Shown here: positions 1 through 12,626 of the stretch, one piece after another
Numbering within the stretch: the stretch's first letter is position 1
Layout: each line of letters opens with the position of its first letter
Assembly: GCA_021904315.1 (NCBI GenBank)
Contig: CM038912.1
Location: 8,829,061 to 8,893,060 of the forward strand
Direction: 5' to 3'
Length of the DNA: 64,000 bases
Origin: Sphagnum magellanicum
Lineage: Eukaryota; Streptophyta; Sphagnopsida; Sphagnales; Sphagnaceae
The notes under the pieces: model-generated
Told to the model about the DNA's origin: nothing
The model's input: the letters and a program-made list of their open reading frames with translations, nothing else
The model's database searches: none
Program-made: the position numbers and the translations under genes

Positions 1-2449
1 AGGTGGAAATTCCTCCTTCATGGCAAGTTACAATTGTTAAATTATTTAACCTTCTAATATGACTTGCCATTGATTAGACATCGACATTAAAAATGGTCTT
101 GGTGTGCAACAAGGATGTTTTTTTTAGTTTAAAAGGAATTAATGGACATGGGCAAACATTTTGCTTTCATGAAGTTATATTATACTATAATGCCCAACTA
201 AAGATGTTGCATGTCAATTGAAATTTGTGGGTTTTGGCATGATAAATAAAGACCTTGAATCATGCCCATGTATTAGATTTAAACATTGTTAGGTGCATCC
301 AAAAATGCCCATGGGTTTACCAGGATTGACGTTTTGGCACAATCAAAGGGTACAAGCACACTACACCCCCCAAAAAATGTAGTTACAAATACTTCATTTT
401 TGCATTTGGTTTTTTAATTTAAGTATAGAGATCACATTTTGGATTATTTTTGTTTGTTTGAAGTTTATTGGATTAGATTTAGGTTTAAAACAATCATTTA
501 AAAAGAAAAATCCAACAAACATTGGTGAACTTCAACATATGAAATATATTTGTGATGAAATAATATTCGTCATGGAGTATGAATAATTGCATACATACTT
601 TAAAACTAGACTTGTGGGTGGAATTTTTTGGTGATTTTTTTTTTGGGTCACTATTATTGATATATTTCAATTGAATCTAAGTCCATTTGGAAGTTTTAAT
701 TTTTTGGTTGAAAATTTATAAAAATATGTGTTTTTTTTTTTTCATTTTTTTCAGCAATAAAAGAAAAATATTTTATGTACTTAGAGAACAAACCAACACC
801 AAATGAAAGAGAGAAAAAATTTATATAGGCATTGCATTATTTTTTCAAATTTCTTTTGTTAGTAATGTCTTGTGAACCACAAACATCAGGCTCTATGGCC
901 AATAAAATACTACACATTATATATGTTGTGACATTGATTTTATTCAATCCTCTTCATCTAACCGTTGGATCAAAATTAATCTTGATTTAAAGTGAAATTT
1001 GAGTTCCAAAATGTTGTTGTGCACATTCTAGGGCTTTTTGCTTATGTATAGGATTGTCAAATGGTGCCATCAAATTTTTAACTTACTGTGTACTATGATA
1101 TTAGTTATACATTGCCTTCTTTGGTGAAAATTGTTTCACCCGTAATGTGCTTTCACCATAAACCCCAACCACCCAATAAACTAGTAATCCATTCAATTTT
1201 TAGCCATGGTGACAAATGTTACATCATATGATGTGTTTGTTTGGGGTGTTGTGTTGTATCCCATGAAATTTGTATTGTATTTTTGGGAGGAAACTAATTC
1301 CCATACCTAGACCTAAGTGGAGATGGGCATCAACTTCAACTCCATGTTCAATATTTTGCACAAGATGTTATTATGGTGTTTGGATTTGTTACACATTACC
1401 TTAGGGGTGGGAACTTGGATGCATATGATGTCCCACCCCCACTTGAGGACATGACATAGGACCATCCATCCCATGTTGCCTTGTCCACATGTGAACTACC
1501 CACCATTGTGGGGAAATTTGGACCAATTGAAAAGGTGACTAATAGATGTGTCCTATAAGCATGGCAAAGTTTACCACTAACACCCACAATAGAAATGCCC
1601 CACCAAGATACACTTTGGTATGAGCCACACCTATTTTATGATAGCCTTTTGAAAAAAAGGTATGTTTCTTAGAGTTGTTTGGAAGCATTAACATTAGTTT
1701 GGTTGTAATGCTTTAGGTAGGTATATGGGTTCGCACATTTACTTGTGTGTGGACCCCCACAACTTAGCCCAAAATATTTCCATGCATCATGTGGGGATGT
1801 TATTGGACCAATATCCAAAAGTATTACTAGACATAGTTATGCATGGATATTTGGGAACATTACCTTAAGACATTACAGTGCTAAAGGTGTGAGATTTAGA
1901 TGATGTTGGCCCAATGGATACGGTGATAATTGGATGACCATGTCAAGGCTTAAGCAAGTACATGTGCTAGTTTGTTTGAACTAAGATTGAGATTTTTTAA
2001 AGAGCTATTACGAATGTTGTTACATATATTGGGCACTCAAGATCAACCATTCATATACCTTTTGGGGAATGTTCCTCCATTAAGTGACTCACAATTGCAA
2101 ATTTTAATGGTATGGCACCAAGTCCATGTGTGGTTGGGCAAACCAATTTTGGTGGATACTACATTAGTGGGATCTCAAGCACATTGATGATTGCCCACCT
2201 CTTCCCATTGTCAACAAGGTGGACTAACCATAGGTGGCCTTGCCCATGATTATGAACTTTCCAAGTTAACATGCTTTTCATGATGATGGTTGAAGCATGA
2301 TTTGGGATTCAAGATATTATTGTTGAATAGAACCTAATGCTAATGAATGGGAATGTACTACGGGGTTCCTTTTCCACACTATCATTAATAGAATAACCCC
2401 ATTTTGTGATTTGTCTTAAGGAATCAAAAATGTTGTTTGCAATTATTTT
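1..2449. other. AT-rich spacer, no supported gene
   Basis: Only short open frames without recognisable motifs occur here. Moderately GC-richer patches near 1.4-2.2 kb could be decayed transposon coding sequence, because they lie upstream of a Ty3/gypsy relic, but I could not match them to a domain. Confidence 0.5.
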
Positions 2450-2880
2450 GGTTTAGAAAATTTGAAATGTTGAAACATATTTTGAATGTTTCAAAATTTC
2501 AAATTTCAAACCTTTTGCATTGTGAGTGTTTTTGAATGTGAGTAGTAGGTTATTATTTTTTCAATTTTCTTACCACAAAAATTTCTTTATGAAAAGAATC
2601 CATAGCTTAATCCATTGATTTATTTTTTATCTAACGAAGCTATTGTTGAAGTTCAAAAGTCCTTTATAAAAACCAAAACATGAAATTAAATGAAATGAAT
2701 TTTTAGTTTGACTTCCTTAACATTCATATTAATCATTTAGCACAAGGTCCCATGATTACCATGATTTTCACAAAGCAATGCATAAATATATGTTTAACAA
2801 TTTTCATTGGGATCTAGCATGGTTTTTGGTTCCTAATATTGTAATCACACCCACTTGGGTTAATATCCTAGGTTTGATTG
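2450..2880 (+). repeat. Dispersed repeat family C, copy 1
   Basis: This stretch aligns by eye with 37330-37755 in the same orientation. Shared landmarks in order are a 'gtgagt...gaatgtg.gtaataggtta' block, 'cttaacctaatcc', 'aagttcaaaagctttt.ataaaaccaaaac', a run of t-rich sequence with 'catta.tatta.tcatt', and 'atgatttttggctcctaa' near the end. Both copies lie in AT-rich DNA. Copy 1 precedes a Ty3/gypsy RT relic, so the family might be an old LTR, which is inference. Confidence 0.6.
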
Positions 2881-3048
2881 AACAATGATGATTATTTAGT
2901 CCCCACTAATTTTTTTTCTTCAATTTGCTAATGGAGTCCAGGTGGCAAACATCCTTATGTAGATTCAAACATATTTCTTCAAGTTGGCAACATTATTTCA
3001 AGGAACTCTTTACAACTACTGCCAGTAGGCATAAATGTGGTGACACCT

Positions 3049-3076
3049 CCCCCCCCCCCCCCCCCCCCCCCCCCCC
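3049..3076. repeat. Poly-C homopolymer tract (28 C)
   Basis: An uninterrupted run of 28 cytosines follows 'gacacct' and is followed by an A/T-rich stretch. The minus strand is therefore a 28-G run. Its length may be uncertain because long homopolymers are prone to sequencing error. Confidence 0.9.
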
Positions 3077-3799
3077 ACAAAAAAAATTGTTATTTTTTTT
3101 TGGTGATTTTTAATGAAAAACCCCCTTTGTATTGGTAGCCAAGGTTTTTTTTAAATAAAATTTTGGTATTAAATCGCTAGAAAAAATAACATTGGTTCCC
3201 ACTCAATTTTTTCCTTTTTCATCACCTTTTACATTTCATCTTGGACATGTACATTCATGTAGGGGGGCAATGTGATCATGAGGTCACATTTGGTGATCCT
3301 AAATGGGCCAAATACCCTTGGCAACCATGGGATTTTACATGAAGGGAAAAGGTGATGGATGTCATGAAGGTTTAATGTTTGGTGTGGGTGGGCATACAAG
3401 TTGAATGCATATTTGGCATCCAAGATCTTGGACTTGTTTAAAGAAGTTGAAAGGAATTCAAATGCACATGGAATGGGAGTTACATGTGGGGATACATTCC
3501 CATATCAACCTTATAGCAATTATAGGTTGTAGCTTCAACCTTGGGCACCAAGGTTGAGTTGCCATCTAAGCACAAGGGAGCCATAACTACAAACACATGG
3601 GAACTAGAAATTGGTCCCACAGTGACAAGAGGTGAAGCACACAAGATGTGACAATTGTTGTGAAACTATCTTCAATGTTTTGCTTTTAGCTTCAAGGACT
3701 TGGGCAAACTTCAAAGGCAAGAGGTATGTCCATCACCTTGGATGATAATACCTTTATTTTCTAATGACCATATTGGTTGACTGATATGTAATGGGCTTT

Positions 3800-4880
3800 T
3801 GTGAAAGCTTGGATGAAGGAACTTTTAGAAGCTTGGTTGGCAGAACTTTTTAAAAGGGAGTATGCATTTGCCACAATTATGTTTACTAAATATATTTTTT
3901 TGGCAATTGGACTGAATGATGGATGTGTGAAGATTATAGACCTATCAATAAGCAAACATAATTTAACAAGTATGGCATGCCACTATTAGAGGAAAATTTT
4001 GATTACAATGGCCAAGCCAAGTTGTTTAACATTTTGGATTTATGATGCAAATATCACCAATTGCCACTTTAGGAAGGTGATAACATGAAGGTTGAAGCAT
4101 TGACCAAACTAGGAAAGACTATTTGTATCAATGAAATTTTTTACCTCTTGGGTTGAAAAATGCACATGCATAATTCCAGAGGTTTATGAATCGAGTTCTT
4201 ACATGCTTGGATTATGCCAAATGTTACATTGATGACATCATTATGTTTAATTTCACCATGGAATTACATGGTCGTCACTTGCAAAATGTGTTTGAACAAT
4301 TGGGGGCACATGGGTACTTGAAATGACACCGAGGAAAATGTAGGTGTTTCCAATTGTGAATGGAATATTTGGACCACATGATTTACCTAGGAGGTTTGGG
4401 AATGCAAAAAGGCTAGGGTGGATGCAATTTTCAAAGTTCCAAGACCAACTAATTTTAGTTGGTTGAAGGCATTTTTGTTGGTGGTTTGTCAAAGGGTTTA
4501 ATAGCATTGCCAAACCCTTGATTCAAATTGGCCAAGGTCAATGAGGAGTTATATGGAAAGATGCACAAGAACAAGTTGTTTTTCAAAAGTTGAAAGCTAG
4601 GTTTAGTTCTACACCCATTTTGAGGAGACCCATCAAAGCTCATCCTTTTTAATGGCATACATATTGGAGTGCTTTGGGATTTGGAGTAGTCTTTACATAT
4701 TTTGATGGAGAAATTGAAAGTTTGTGGTGGCTTATGCAAGTTGGTCTAGTAACCAAGTAGAGGTCAGATATAATTAATATGAGGGGGGGGGATGTTTGAC
4801 ACTTGTTTGGGTTGTGGTCATATTCCAATGTTATTTGTTTGGTAGCCCATTCACCTTGGAAAGGTTTGTAGTATTAGTTT
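3800..4880 (+). pseudogene. Degraded Ty3/gypsy reverse transcriptase-RNase H
   Basis: Reading across frames gives the ordered landmarks of a Ty3/gypsy RT: an ELLEAW-like entry (about 3826), a DYRPI-like motif (about 3938), an LPLGLKNAHA-like motif (about 4147), the catalytic YIDDIIM box at 4225-4245, HLQNVFEQL, and a PTN...LKAFL connection. RNase H-like blocks follow, namely PILRRPIKAHPF, VVAYASWSSNQVE and LVWVVVIFQCYLFG. Stops and frameshifts interrupt every frame, so it cannot make a working enzyme. It differs clearly from the intact element at 12263-20330, whose RT has FIDD, so it is a different lineage. LTRs and integrase were not located. Confidence 0.85.
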
Positions 4881-5491
4881 GTTCAACTAGTGCACACAAT
4901 TCAAAATATAAATTATGTACAACCAATCAAATGCAATAACTTGCTTAAAATGTAAAGTCAAATTTTTATTTTATTTATAAGGTTATACTTAATATCTATT
5001 CAAAGAACCTCAACTTGTTTTAAATAGGATAGCACCATGTTCAAGTTCTGTTCAATTTTAAAAAGATGATTATTTAGTTAGGTTCCAATGATGATTCTAA
5101 CAAAACTCAAAACCTCTAGTCAAAAGCAATGGTTTTTTTTTCCAAATTCCTCAAGTAGGTGCACTAGCTAGGATCCTGAGCATTAATTAGCAATAAATGG
5201 CGATTGTTTCGGTGGACTAGTAGATCTTTTTTGGAATCCTACCTAGTTCTAGTGACTTGCAAAAACACATTGTCTAAATCTGGCAACTTTTAAGTTTTTC
5301 TTGTCAAGATATGACATTTTTTTAAAAAAATCTCAAAAATCCCTTTGTTGGATACATCAACCTTTTTTTTATTGTTGTCAAGTTATGAAAATTCAGCCAA
5401 AAAAAGACAAATGATCAAAAGACCTTAGACCTTGACCTATACAACCTGAACTTAAACCTGTTTAAATCCTAAAACTTACCATCATTACTTA
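4881..5491. other. AT-rich spacer
   Basis: No coding motif or terminal repeat was seen between the RT relic and the target-site duplication of the hAT-type element. Confidence 0.5.
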
Positions 5492-5499
5492 GTAGAGAC

Positions 5500-6961
5500 C
5501 AATGTTGGGCAAATATTAAAAATAACAATAGATACTTGACAATTTTATGCATGGGTATATGTCCACTTAGTTGTCAAAGGTCAAAAAATCAACTAATCAA
5601 GTTCATAAGGAACCTCCAAAAGGCAAACATGCAAAGAACCATGACAATCAAAGAACTATCCTTCACACAATTCTTTTTTTTCTTTCGTGAATTCCTAATC
5701 TGGTCGCTTTTGCAAGTGGCTGGTTCTTTCAATAATTGTTGTAGTTAGTTGTGATTATGTGGCATTGATGGCAGAAAGCTTGTGCTTTAGGGAGATGATC
5801 TGAAGTAGGTGTTGTGAAGGTTGCTACAACTTTGCAAATGAAAAGGAAGTGATGGGCCATCATCTCCAAGTGGTGGCATGTACCTATACTAATTTGATGC
5901 ATCCCCTTTTATTCTTGTGATTTGGGGCTTTTTGTTTTCTTGTACTCCAAATGTCAAGGTCGTTATTTGAAGTTTGAGGCCAAGAGATTCTTTGCTATTG
6001 AGCGGTTGCAAGTAATCTCTCTTTTCTTTTTTTTTTACTCCTTTGTACATTTTCCTAATCTATGGTGTGTTTTTTAATAAAGCTTTATAGGTTTTCATGA
6101 AATGCAACTTGTAAAATGTAGTTTGTAGACAGAACGTGCAATTTATTAATTTATTAATTATTAATTATTATTATTATCATTTTATTATTATTTTAGTATT
6201 GTTGGACATTAAAGGTTGGAGTGCACTTTGTTCAACAGTCAAAAATGGGTGACAGTGAACCAGCACCCCATCAGTGCACCATCAACTGGATGCTTGTTAT
6301 TACTCAGTCGTGGATGAACCTTGACTGAGTTAATATTTGGTTTCACCTTGGTAACCAATAGTGTAGGAAATAGGTCTCATGTATAGGTAGATAGGTAGGA
6401 AAATAGGTGACTACTAAGTAAGTAGATGGTTTGTACATAGGTAAGGGGCTGTTTTTACAACTTACCTACTACTAAGAACCTGCTTGTGGGTTGTTAGTAG
6501 GTAGGTAGAAAAACAAAATGCAACTGAGCTAACCACCATGGTTATCTAGGGAACTGGAACCCAACGGAAAACTGGTTCCTGACCACTTACCATCCATCCT
6601 TCATAGTGCACTGGTGGGTGCTGGTTAACTGTGCCCTTCTTCATGATCAAGTTTCTTCATTTTAGCAAAAAGATGTGGACCGACGACCTATTCGGGTAAT
6701 AAATAATAAAATAATAACACACGGGTCTATTTGCAAAGACACCAATAGAACCCGCCAATAGAACCAAAAATAACCGGTCTGGTTAGGAAATGCCAAATCT
6801 AAAATTTGGAAAAAATAAAAAATAAAAAATCACAACCAGACTAGCTGTTTTGGTTCCCCAAATTTTCACAAAACTGAAACCACAGGTTCTTTGATTTTTA
6901 AAATTTTCAAAAAACCAGAACCCGAGGTTATTTCAAAAAATCAAATAACCGCCCAACACTG
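5500..6961. mobile_element. Non-autonomous hAT-type element, 1.46 kb
   Basis: The ends form a terminal inverted repeat: the left end is CAATGTTGGGC and the right end, read inward, is CAGTGTTGGGC (10 of 11 match). The element is flanked by near-identical 8-bp sequences, GTAGAGAC (5492-5499) and GTAAAGAC (6962-6969). An 8-bp target duplication with A-G terminal motifs of this kind is the hAT signature. No transposase frame is present. The interior carries 'taggtagg' runs and a segment (about 6250-6640) that is the reverse complement of sequence at 50.5-50.8 kb. Related termini are found at 8356-8632 and at the end of the hAT relic near 47712. Confidence 0.8.
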
Positions 6962-6969
6962 GTAAAGAC

Positions 6970-7936
6970 TCTTTGTGTTGGTCTGGTATCCACTTGTTTT
7001 TGGGGCTGGAATATGGCTGGTATATGCCGGGTATCTAGACTGGTATTACCTCAAGTCCCTACCAGCTGGTACTGAACTGGTATTAAGCTGGGACCAGACT
7101 TAGGTCATACTGGTATTTGATATTCAGTATTCATACCAATATTGATAACCAGTCTCTGAAACTGTGTACCACACCAAGTATAACTAAGAGGTTTTAGACA
7201 ACTAGTTAAAGAGCCAATTTCTTAGTGTAACTTTTTTAACTTGTTAGTTAATCATCTTTAGGGATTTGTGAAACCAGCTTTTTTGATATATATAGAGAAG
7301 TGCTTTCCTTTGGCCCACCTATAAGGCTATATAGATTATGAAATGACGAGTTTGGGTAAAAAAAAATATATGAGATAAAAGTGTGATGCTATTGGGAACA
7401 TCTTAAAAAACACATTGGGAACTTGGGGGATCATGTTGGGGATGTCATTGAGAACCTGTGGAACACACTAGGAACATGGAGAGAACACCAAAATCCAAAA
7501 AGATCAAACCTCACAAAAGGACACCACATCCCCCTCCCCCCCTCCCCCCTTACTGAATTAGATTCCTGCAAAGTGTATACGCTTCATATGTCCTCAAGAA
7601 TAGTATGGTTAGCTAATTAGTGATGCCTTGCGTGAACCAGCACCTAGACTAGTACCATGGTGAAAGCTCCAAAAAAAATTTGTGTGTTTTCTAAACATTA
7701 TAAAATATTCGGTTGTTAGACTAACTAATGGTTTCTGAATCCAAATTTAACATCCCATGAGTTAAATTAGCCACTACAAGATGCCTCACTCAAGAACGTG
7801 AAGGTACCATTGTAGGTGCGTTTATTCAACCATAAACGCAACCGCCAACAATAGATTTAACTCTTTCTTCGTGGTATACCGTAGTGGTCCACTTATGGAC
7901 TACCATTCCAACACTTGAGTGGGTAAGTGGAAGTGC
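6970..7936. other. Spacer with 'ctggtat' motifs
   Basis: About 6980-7160 repeats 'ctggtat/actggt' many times. The remainder is AT-rich with a C-rich patch near 7530. No gene was recognised. Confidence 0.4.
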
Positions 7937-8146
7937 GACATTATCATTCATATTTAATTAAATTCAGTGCCATCATCTTTGTGGGATCAAAACACTAAGG
8001 AAATTAGACATTATCATTCATATTTAATTAAATTCAGTGCCATCATCTTTGTGGGATCAAAACACTAAGGAAATTAGACATTATCATTCATATTTAATTA
8101 AATTCAGTGCCATCATCTTTGTGGGATCAAAACACTAAGGAAATTA
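7937..8146. repeat. Tandem repeat, 3 x 70 bp
   Basis: The block beginning 'gacattatcattcat' recurs at 7937, 8007 and 8077 with an exact 70-bp period. The three units appear identical by eye and end at 'aaatta' (8146). Near-perfect identity points to recent amplification. Each unit includes 'catttaattaaattca'-type AT-rich sequence and 'gtgggatcaaaacacta'. Confidence 0.95.
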
Positions 8147-8355
8147 ATCATTCACACACCAGTTAACCCATAAACTACTTGCAAAAGTTTTTCTCGTCCT
8201 ACCCCTTCTCTCACTCAGCCAATGTTTTTCTGTAATACAATTTCTGGGGGTGATCATCCTATGCAAAAAGTTAATGCACTCTATACAAGTTTCAACCCCA
8301 GTCAAGTTTGTCATTGAACCCCCCTACCCCTCTCCAAACAAGCCAAGGAAAGAAC

Positions 8356-8632
8356 TAGTGCTGGGTGGGTAACCCAAGTAAAGAACTGTTGGTTCTGGCT
8401 GGTAAGAACCAGATTGGAAATGGGTAATGATTTTCAGAACCTGAAATGGAAGTAGAATGCTTTTCTTTGAGATAGAAGGGATTGGAACCAAGGGTTAATT
8501 GAGGGCTAACTAGAAGTTAATTTGCTGGTTTTGGTGGTTCTATTTGGGTGTGGAACCAGAGCTGAGACAACTCCACTTTATATTTTAAAGCACACCTTGT
8601 CTTCGCCAAAAGTAAAGAACCGCCCAACATTG
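8356..8632. mobile_element. hAT-type MITE, 277 bp
   Basis: A perfect 8-bp target duplication GAAAGAAC lies at 8348-8355 and 8633-8640. The ends are TAGTGCTGGGTGGGT on the left and, read inward, CAATGTTGGGCGGTT on the right. These are imperfect inverted repeats of the same type as the 1.46-kb element upstream. It has no coding capacity, so it would depend on a hAT transposase supplied in trans. Confidence 0.85.
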
Positions 8633-8640
8633 GAAAGAAC

Positions 8641-9589
8641 TCAGTCCTCAAGATTGTGATTAATTTGGAGCCTATTTTAGCAAAGACCAAAATGATGGGT
8701 GAGATTTTTTCTCAGCCTAGAAGAAGTGTTTCATGAAGTCCTTTTGCAACACTCAGCAGCATGCCCTTCATGAATTGTCACCTGATCTCATATTTGTTTG
8801 TTGGTTTGTGGGGGTCTTCAAGTAAAGTCCGTTTAAGAACCAAAACCCATGCACACATCATATTGGTGAAAAAGTAGTGAAATAGAAGCAATCCCTAGAG
8901 TTTCATTGCTTTTGCTCCTCTATTGCTTTACTTACCAGTGGTCTACTAGGCTACTTGCAGATGCCAACTTGCCAAGTTTGTCATCGGCCTACTTACACAT
9001 AAGTTATTGGGGGCAGGGTTTTTCCTTTGTTGGTTCTGCCTACCCTACCTTCTTGTCTGATTGGGTGGAAATTAATTAAATTTTTGAAAAAACAGAATTT
9101 TAAAAATCATGGGAATTTTGATGAATTGTGTAAAGATTTGTAATTCACATTGATGAGTATTTTTTTTTAAAAAAAATTAGAGCATGGAAAATGTGAAAAC
9201 TAGTCCATGTTGCCTAATGTGAGAGCTATGCCTCACAATTCATATGAGGAAAGAAGAATCATTGGAACTAAAAACTAGTGGAGATAAAATTAAGGCCAAG
9301 TTTAAGATTATTGATTGGTTCTTGAATTGCAATCTCAAGATAGCTTATTGAACACCTATAATGATGAAAAAGTAATAAACAATATATATATATATATATA
9401 TAGATAACACCTTTTAATAAACATCTAAGTTCAATTTTTTTTGGAAACATGCAATTAGTTGTTGCAAGGCTTCAATATTCATGCCAAGGTTAAAAGTTGG
9501 GGACAATTATTTCTTGAAATCCAATGTTCAATGTGTTGTTAATGAGAAATTATATTTTGTTACAAGTGTTGAAATAGTGTTGTAGCAAG
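8641..9589. other. Spacer with a (TA)n microsatellite
   Basis: No gene was seen. A (TA)n run lies at about 9381-9402. The last few hundred bases may be the decayed N-terminal part of the hAT pseudogene that follows, but no BED-type zinc finger could be read. Confidence 0.4.
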
Positions 9590-11330
9590 TTGCTCATAAT
9601 GCAATTATTGAAAAGAATAAAAGATTGTTCAATTTGCTTTTATTGTTTACTTACTTAATCATGGCTGCCCCATGACAAAATATTTTGTAATGCAAAAATT
9701 ATTTGTGCAAATGAATGTTTTTAATAATCCCAGAAAACATTGGTCTAATGGGGTTGGTTGGGAGATGGCAAATCTTGTGTGAGAAAGTGCTAAATAAAAC
9801 TCTCGGTGTGGTAGATGGGGCAAGTTTTGTCTCTTTAAGTGCATATGAAATTACTATTATTAATAACTAGTCATGGATTTTAGTTCGTGTGCATGTGATG
9901 TAGGCATGGAAAATAATATATATCCTCCTCATCCTTGTGATTATTGAATGCCATATGTAGTATGGAAATTTGACCAATTAAGAAATAACTCAAAAGCTCA
10001 ATTGCTTTGGTACAAGTCGAACTTTTCTTTTCCAAGATTGTTACACTAGAGTGACAACACAATTAAAGAAAAAACATTTTCATTACATTATGGGTTAGCA
10101 TTATATGCAAAGCTTGCATATGGTTCATAGGACAAAACTTTGTTTATTTAGTCCATGGTGGGGAAGTCAAAGGAATTGTTCCAATCATTGTATTCCTATT
10201 TTTCAAGCTCCCCCAAGTGACATTTGAAATTCACTAAACTTCTTGATTATGAAAACAAAAGGACTAAAGATCTTGAAAAATGCCAAGACATGATGAATAT
10301 CAATGTTGGAGCGTTTGTAACATGTTTTGGCCAAATATAAGAGATTGATTGTCAAAATGTCATAAAACAACCCTTCAATTGTTCAAACAAGGTTAAATCT
10401 CAATCTCGTTTGTGATATTCACACATTGTTGGCCTTGTCTTGCTTGCTACCATTATTGGAGTCCATCATTGCTTTTATCAAAATTTCCCAAGGAAAGGAT
10501 GTTTTCATTGTTGATTTTGTGGTTGTAAAAATTTGTCAAGTTGAGCTTTTTATGATATACATTAATCCTATGACTAACTATTAATGTGAACATTTCCAAA
10601 TCTTTGTGATGTTGTGAAAAACACTTCAACAACAATCACTTAAGATTGGGTTACTAATCTTAACACTAGTTCAAAAAATCTTGTTTTTTCGATGGCTAAT
10701 CACAATTATCAAATGCACATTTTCAATGTAGTTGTTGCAATTAACTAGTCAATGTGCAGAAATGTTTTTATGGCATCCATTGGACAAATGAAAAGTCAAT
10801 ATTTTAACGCAATTGAAATGTTTGTTAATGAATTAGAGAGATATTTCCCAATTGCGAATTGATGAATGCCTTGGGCATTATGTATCCATAATTTTGGATG
10901 CATCTTAATGTTAATTTCTCTTTCTTTTTGCACCTTGGTAACATAAAAAAACATTATTGTCAACCAAAGAATGTGAAGCCCTCATTGTTCAAAACTTCAA
11001 AGCCTTTGAATGCTAAGATTTTGCACTTGCAAATGTCCATGATTAAGCTCACTATGAAAATGCAAGCACCCAAGGCCATGGCTAAACCATTTGATGTCAA
11101 TATCATGACCATCCTTAGACCAATTTGTAAAGGATGAATGTAGTTTCTCTATTCTTGCATTCATGAAAGACAAATTGTGGAATCGATTAAGCCAACACTT
11201 GGACACAATTGTGCACATGTTTGCACAAGAGTTTTTTACTAAAGAAAATTTCCCTTATCAATATGCCATTACACATTGGAAAGATGAAAAGGTGCAGGTT
11301 GAAACTACTATCTAAAAATTCATGTTTCAT
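9590..11330 (+). pseudogene. hAT transposase pseudogene (relic A)
   Basis: Conceptual translation across several stops and frameshifts gives a colinear hAT transposase. A block MTKYFVMQKLF then NNPRKHWSNGVGWEMA lies at about 9670-9780. A block ASFVSLSAYEITIINN, stop, SWILVRVHV lies at 9819-9890, resembling the first catalytic region of these transposases. LKILKNAKT and NLVCDIHTLLALSCLLPLLES follow at about 10270-10470. The C-terminal dimerisation-type region reads FSILAFMKDKLWNRL then SQHLDTIV and FFTKENFPYQYAITHW, up to about 11310. Decay is heavy, so no protein is expected. It belongs to a hAT subgroup that differs in sequence from relics B and C. Terminal repeats were not found. Confidence 0.85.
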
Positions 11331-12119
11331 TTCATGTTTGTGTCATGGGACCTAGATCTTAGTATTTATGTTTCTATGATCAAGACAAGCATGGTCACTA
11401 GAGAAATGGTGTTTGTTTCATCATGAATTTTACTAGCATTTGGGTGTGCTGAGTGGGACTTTAAGTTACATTGGGCAAAGTCTAATATTAGATTGAGGTT
11501 CAACTCCCCCCCAAATCTGTGTTTGTGTTTAGTTTGTAAGTTTGAAGTTTTGCACTTGCATGCATCAATGTCACTTTGATCCACATTCTCTACTGGTTTT
11601 GTTATGGGTGCCACTTGAACTTATTTCTTAAAAAATTGAATAATCACTTTGGGCTATTTTGAATATCCATGTTTGTCAAGAACTAACTCAACAAATGATC
11701 AAGAAACCACTTAATCCTATGTCAAAATTACATAAGAAGTCAGTTAGGCATATCAAAGGGCTATCTTAGTGCAACTCACACACATTTTATATTATATTTT
11801 TAAAGATGATGCCTCATGGCCTAAAATTAATTGATTTCAACACTCAACTCCCAAAAGTGACCATCCCACAAAGATATTAGGACTATAGAATATGATATAG
11901 TTTTTCATTTGGTCCCACATTTTGGGGAGTGTACCACGTGTTTCAACTGAGAAATGTTAGTTCCTTTTTGGGTACTTCCATAGCACATTTCCCATTTGAA
12001 GTTTGAACTTGCCAAAAGGAGCAGAGCCATTGCATGGTGAGCTGCTTTTGTGAACCCTGCACCTTCACACAAGATTGAGAGGCTTGGGTGAATTCTATGG
12101 TGGCTTCCAGGATGCTTCT
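11331..12119. other. Spacer, no supported gene
   Basis: Short open frames occur on the minus strand, but none has a recognisable domain. The segment after about 11940 is less AT-rich and leads into the dispersed repeat interrupted by the retrotransposon. Confidence 0.4.
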
Positions 12120-12262
12120 GTTTTTGTTTGACCCATCACACTGAACCATCTATCTATGAAGGAAGGTAGTTTGTTTTGTTTTGTAGTTATGAGATCCACT
12201 GAACCGGGATGCTTCAGATCGTGTTCTTGGTGTCTTTGGAAAGCTCTCTACGACGAGGGGTG
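12120..12262 (+). repeat. Dispersed repeat family A, copy 1, left half (split by insertion)
   Basis: The sequence from 'catctatctatgaaggaagg' and 'tagtttgttttgttttg' onward matches the start of copies at 26725 and, inverted, at 49.8 and 60.19 kb. It ends at 'gaggggtg', where the LTR retrotransposon begins. The repeat resumes at 20331 after the element. The family is not classified and no coding sequence is evident. Confidence 0.8.
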
Positions 12263-12538
12263 TGTACTACACGAGCGGGTTTAGGACCGAAACTATGTAT
12301 AATTACTACATAGTTATGAAGTCTATGTTTTTGGGTTGTAAAACTATCATCCCACCTTACTTTTGATTATGCAAACCTCACCATTATCCTTCCATGAACT
12401 ACACACAAACTATTCCCAAAACTATTCAAAAACCAAAAGCTTTTTTCCAAAATCAAAACTTTAATTCTTACAAACTTGGTATTCATATCATAACTTTGTA
12501 CAAAAATCCAGGTCCCTCTCAAGGTCACAAACACCTCC

Positions 12539-12545
12539 TTATATA
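12539..12545 (-). promoter_or_regulatory. TATA box in 3' LTR
   Basis: On the minus strand the sequence reads TATATAA followed by GGAGGTG. It lies downstream of the 49-bp repeat array, as expected for the U3/R promoter of an LTR. The same motif is at 19552-19558 in the 5' LTR. Confidence 0.6.
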
Positions 12546-12626
12546 CTAATCAAAAGGAATCTACTCAAGAAACTTCCTAAAACCTATCCATCACAAGGTT
12601 CCCCAAATAATCAAAAGAAAACAAAA

